A stretch of 6,510 nt of DNA, taken from Chloroflexota bacterium. Lineage in GTDB: Bacteria; Chloroflexota; Limnocylindria; Limnocylindrales; CSP1-4. Shown here one piece after another: positions 4,870 to 6,510 of the stretch (the first letter of the stretch is position 1; each line of letters begins with the position of its first letter). Below the pieces are notes generated by a model. It made no database searches and had not been told where the DNA came from. It saw nothing but the letters and a program-made list of their open reading frames with translations. Position numbers and translations under genes: made by a program. Location of the stretch: contig JAJYDP010000285.1 in the NCBI GenBank assembly GCA_021777365.1, positions 1-6,510 of the forward strand, written 5' to 3'.

Positions 4870-5523
4870 GTGGCAGTCGCCCAGCCGCCCTCCGCCGCGT
4901 TCGAGCGCCCGACCGGGTACCGAGACGAGCTCGTCGCCCGGTCCGATCGAGTGCGCCTGCTGCTCGTACCCGAGCGTCGCTGCTTCTCGGTCGACGGCAC
5001 CGACGCGCCGGGCAGCCAGGGCTTCCGCGACGCGATCGCGTCGCTGTATCCGCTCGCCTACACCCTGCACTTCGCGCTGAAGCGCCGCGGGGTCGAGGCG
5101 CCGGTCGGCGCGCTGGAGGGTCTCTTCTGGATCGGCCAGCCCGGCCCGATCCCACCCGACGCGTACGACGCCGGGCCCGGGGTCCGAGGGGCGTGGAACT
5201 GGCGGCTGCTCCTGCCGGTGCCGGACGCGGCGACCGACGCGGAGGTGGACGCGGCCAGGGCGGATGTCGCGGCGAGGAAGCGCCCTCCGCTCCTCGACCG
5301 GGTGCGCTGCGAGCGCTGGGAAGAGGGACCGGCCGCGCAGATCATGCACGTCGGGCCCTACGACGCCGAGCGGCCCACGATCGAGCGGCTCCATCGCGCG
5401 ATCGGTGAGGACGGCCTGCGAGCCCGCGGCTGCCACCACGAGATCTACCTGAGCGACCCCGGTCGAACGAAGCCGGAGCGCATGAAGACGCTCATCCGCC
5501 AGCCGGTGGAACCCGCCCGGTGA
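4870..5523 (+). CDS. GyrI-like small-molecule-binding domain protein
   Basis: A 217-residue soluble protein of the GyrI-like superfamily, the ligand-binding fold also found in effector domains of MerR and AraC regulators and in DNA gyrase inhibitor GyrI. No DNA-binding domain is attached, so this is a stand-alone form. The hallmark C-terminal blocks are present: ERWEEGPAAQIMHVGPYDAE (148-167), with the conserved EGP/HVGPY segment lining the ligand pocket in family structures, and GCHHEIYLSDPGRTKPERMKT (187-207; HHEIYLSDP is diagnostic). The N-terminal half has WNWRLLLPVPDAATDAEV (109-126), also typical. The ligand is unknown; some relatives hydrolyse or bind small cyclic molecules, which I cannot infer here. 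Start GTG 4870 is set by GAGGAG six bases upstream; ATG 4864 is the alternative. The stop overlaps the next gene's start as GTGA. Confidence 0.88.
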   Translation: MAVAQPPSAAFERPTGYRDELVARSDRVRLLLVPERRCFSVDGTDAPGSQGFRDAIASLYPLAYTLHFALKRRGVEAPVGALEGLFWIGQPGPIPPDAYDAGPGVRGAWNWRLLLPVPDAATDAEVDAARADVAARKRPPLLDRVRCERWEEGPAAQIMHVGPYDAERPTIERLHRAIGEDGLRARGCHHEIYLSDPGRTKPERMKTLIRQPVEPAR

Positions 5524-6510
5524 GCCGCGACCCGCTCACCCTCGCGGGCTCCGGCCGGCTCGTCGGTGGCACGGGCACCACGAGGAGCGACGAGATCGGG
5601 GCTCCGTCCGGCGATCAACCGCTGACGGTGGTCCTCGGTGACGACGGGTTCACGTACCGGTTCGCCGGCCGGCCTCCGGGGCAGGCGGCATACCGCGACC
5701 TGTCGACGATCGCCGTCGAGGCAGGCACCGCCCTCCTGGCCCTCGGCAGCGACCCGTCCTCCCCTCGCCTGCTCTGCCGGGCGTTCGGGGAGCACCAGGG
5801 GCAGCTCGTCCGAGAGGTGCGCGACCGCCGGCTGCGCCAGCGGCTGGCAGATCGCTTCGTCGCGCTCCCGCCGGGCGAGGCTATCGAGCTCGTGGAAGTG
5901 GCCGAAGTGGCCGAAGGGAGGCACGAGGGCTGGCCGCCGGAGCGCACCGTGGCGCAGCTCGCGTACCACGAGCGGGGGCTCGTGCTGGCGCCGCTCGACG
6001 AGCGTCGACCGTGGTACGCGGTCCCCCGTGGGCGGATCACCGACGTGCAGGTGCAACCGGACCGGGGCGAAGTCCGGGTCGGCTGGAGGGGAGGCCCCAC
6101 GCTCGCCATGCCCGGCTTGGGCGACGCGGCCCGACGCCACGCCGACCGCATCGGCGGGCTGCGCGATGCTGCCCGTGCCGACGCGGCGACGATCGTCCAG
6201 GCGCTCATACCCGACGCACCGCTGGCGGCCCGGGATCGCGCCTCGGCGCTGCTCGTCGATGGCGCACCTGCAGGCGAGGCAGTGCTCGGCGACGCATGGG
6301 CGCCGCTCGAGGCCGCGGCCCTCTCGGAACCGGCCTTCGCGGAGAGTTACCGGGCCCTGGTGGACGCGGCAGGCGGCCCGGGCACGGCCCGGTGGCTGGC
6401 GCTGGCGCCCGACCGTCCCGGCTCGGTCGGGCACCGGGCGTGGTTCTTCGTCGCCCTGCCGGGCAACCTCGTCGCCATGGAGCTGGTCAGCGAGGGTGCC
6501 CATGCCACCT
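5520..6510 (+). CDS. Uncharacterised protein with possible PH-like beta domains, runs off right edge
   Basis: 330 codons are open from GTG 5520, whose last two bases belong to the TGA of the GyrI-like gene (GTGA overlap), suggesting coupled translation. No stop before the edge. I do not recognise a named family. Residues 36-112 (TVVLGDDGFTYRF...YRDLSTIAVEAGTALLAL...LVREVRDRRLRQRL) look like a run of beta strands closed by a basic amphipathic helix, reminiscent of bacterial PH-like domains. A second similar block lies at 142-220 (LAYHERGLVLAPLD...VPRGRITDVQVQ...IGGLRDAARAD). The remainder (221-330) is mixed helix with ALPGNLVAMELVSEGAHAT at the visible end. There is no signal peptide or membrane segment in this part, so it is probably cytoplasmic. 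A long minus-strand frame (5445-6503) overlaps it; this plus frame is preferred for its protein-like composition and gene coupling. Confidence 0.75.
   Translation, partial: MSRDPLTLAGSGRLVGGTGTTRSDEIGAPSGDQPLTVVLGDDGFTYRFAGRPPGQAAYRDLSTIAVEAGTALLALGSDPSSPRLLCRAFGEHQGQLVREVRDRRLRQRLADRFVALPPGEAIELVEVAEVAEGRHEGWPPERTVAQLAYHERGLVLAPLDERRPWYAVPRGRITDVQVQPDRGEVRVGWRGGPTLAMPGLGDAARRHADRIGGLRDAARADAATIVQALIPDAPLAARDRASALLVDGAPAGEAVLGDAWAPLEAAALSEPAFAESYRALVDAAGGPGTARWLALAPDRPGSVGHRAWFFVALPGNLVAMELVSEGAHAT
5895..5912 (+). repeat. Two tandem copies of GAAGTGGCC
   Basis: A perfect 9-base tandem duplication within the uncharacterised gene encodes Glu-Val-Ala twice (residues 126-131), continuing into Glu132. 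It sits between the two putative PH-like blocks, probably a flexible linker where a codon-multiple duplication is tolerated. Confidence 0.6.

Noticed and set aside
5445..6503. 352-codon minus-strand frame opposite the last gene
   Set aside because: Arg/His/Pro-rich composition and no coupling to any neighbour; the plus frame begins with a GTGA overlap and looks like a folded protein. Moderately sure.

Overview
The window comes from a very GC-rich bacterium (well above 70% G+C by eye, with third codon positions almost always G or C and frequent GTG starts). The gene families fit Actinomycetota or high-GC Chloroflexota, probably soil or freshwater, but the sequence alone does not separate these. 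It holds seven protein genes. I see no rRNA, tRNA, insertion sequence, phage gene or CRISPR array.

Region 1 (1-3628) looks like a carbohydrate locus. On the minus strand, a FucP-like major facilitator permease (1064-2242) is followed closely, possibly with a 4-base GTGA overlap, by a second MFS permease of a different subfamily (start 1031 or 1067) that runs off the left edge. Divergently, across a 129-base gap, lies a secreted lipoprotein glycoside hydrolase of family GH26 (2372-3628) with both catalytic glutamates and an EF-hand-like calcium loop inside the catalytic domain. A simple reading is that the hydrolase cuts a beta-mannan-type polymer at the cell surface and a divergent permease takes up a product. 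Only the gene order supports that link.

Region 2 (3629-4570) holds an OsmC-family thiol peroxidase-like gene (minus strand, 3737-4147), convergent with the hydrolase, and a small DUF2277 gene (plus strand, 4352-4570) divergent from OsmC. The roughly 200 bases between OsmC and DUF2277 are the richest non-coding part of the window: an AT-rich island with a TTGCG-N6-CGCAA palindrome, a 7-base inverted repeat, and a 13-base direct repeat 30 bases apart that brackets a small hairpin.

Region 3 (4571-6510) opens with a structured 287-base non-coding stretch: a homopyrimidine tract, a perfect 12-bp GC-rich terminator-like hairpin and two smaller hairpins. It then carries a GyrI-like small-molecule-binding protein (4870-5523), which overlaps by GTGA with an uncharacterised protein (5520 to the right edge) that may contain PH-like beta domains. 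These two are probably translationally coupled.

I found no convincing new defence or mobile system. The most useful leads are the GH26/MFS arrangement, the calcium loop in GH26, the OsmC/DUF2277 regulatory region, and the uncharacterised protein at the right edge.
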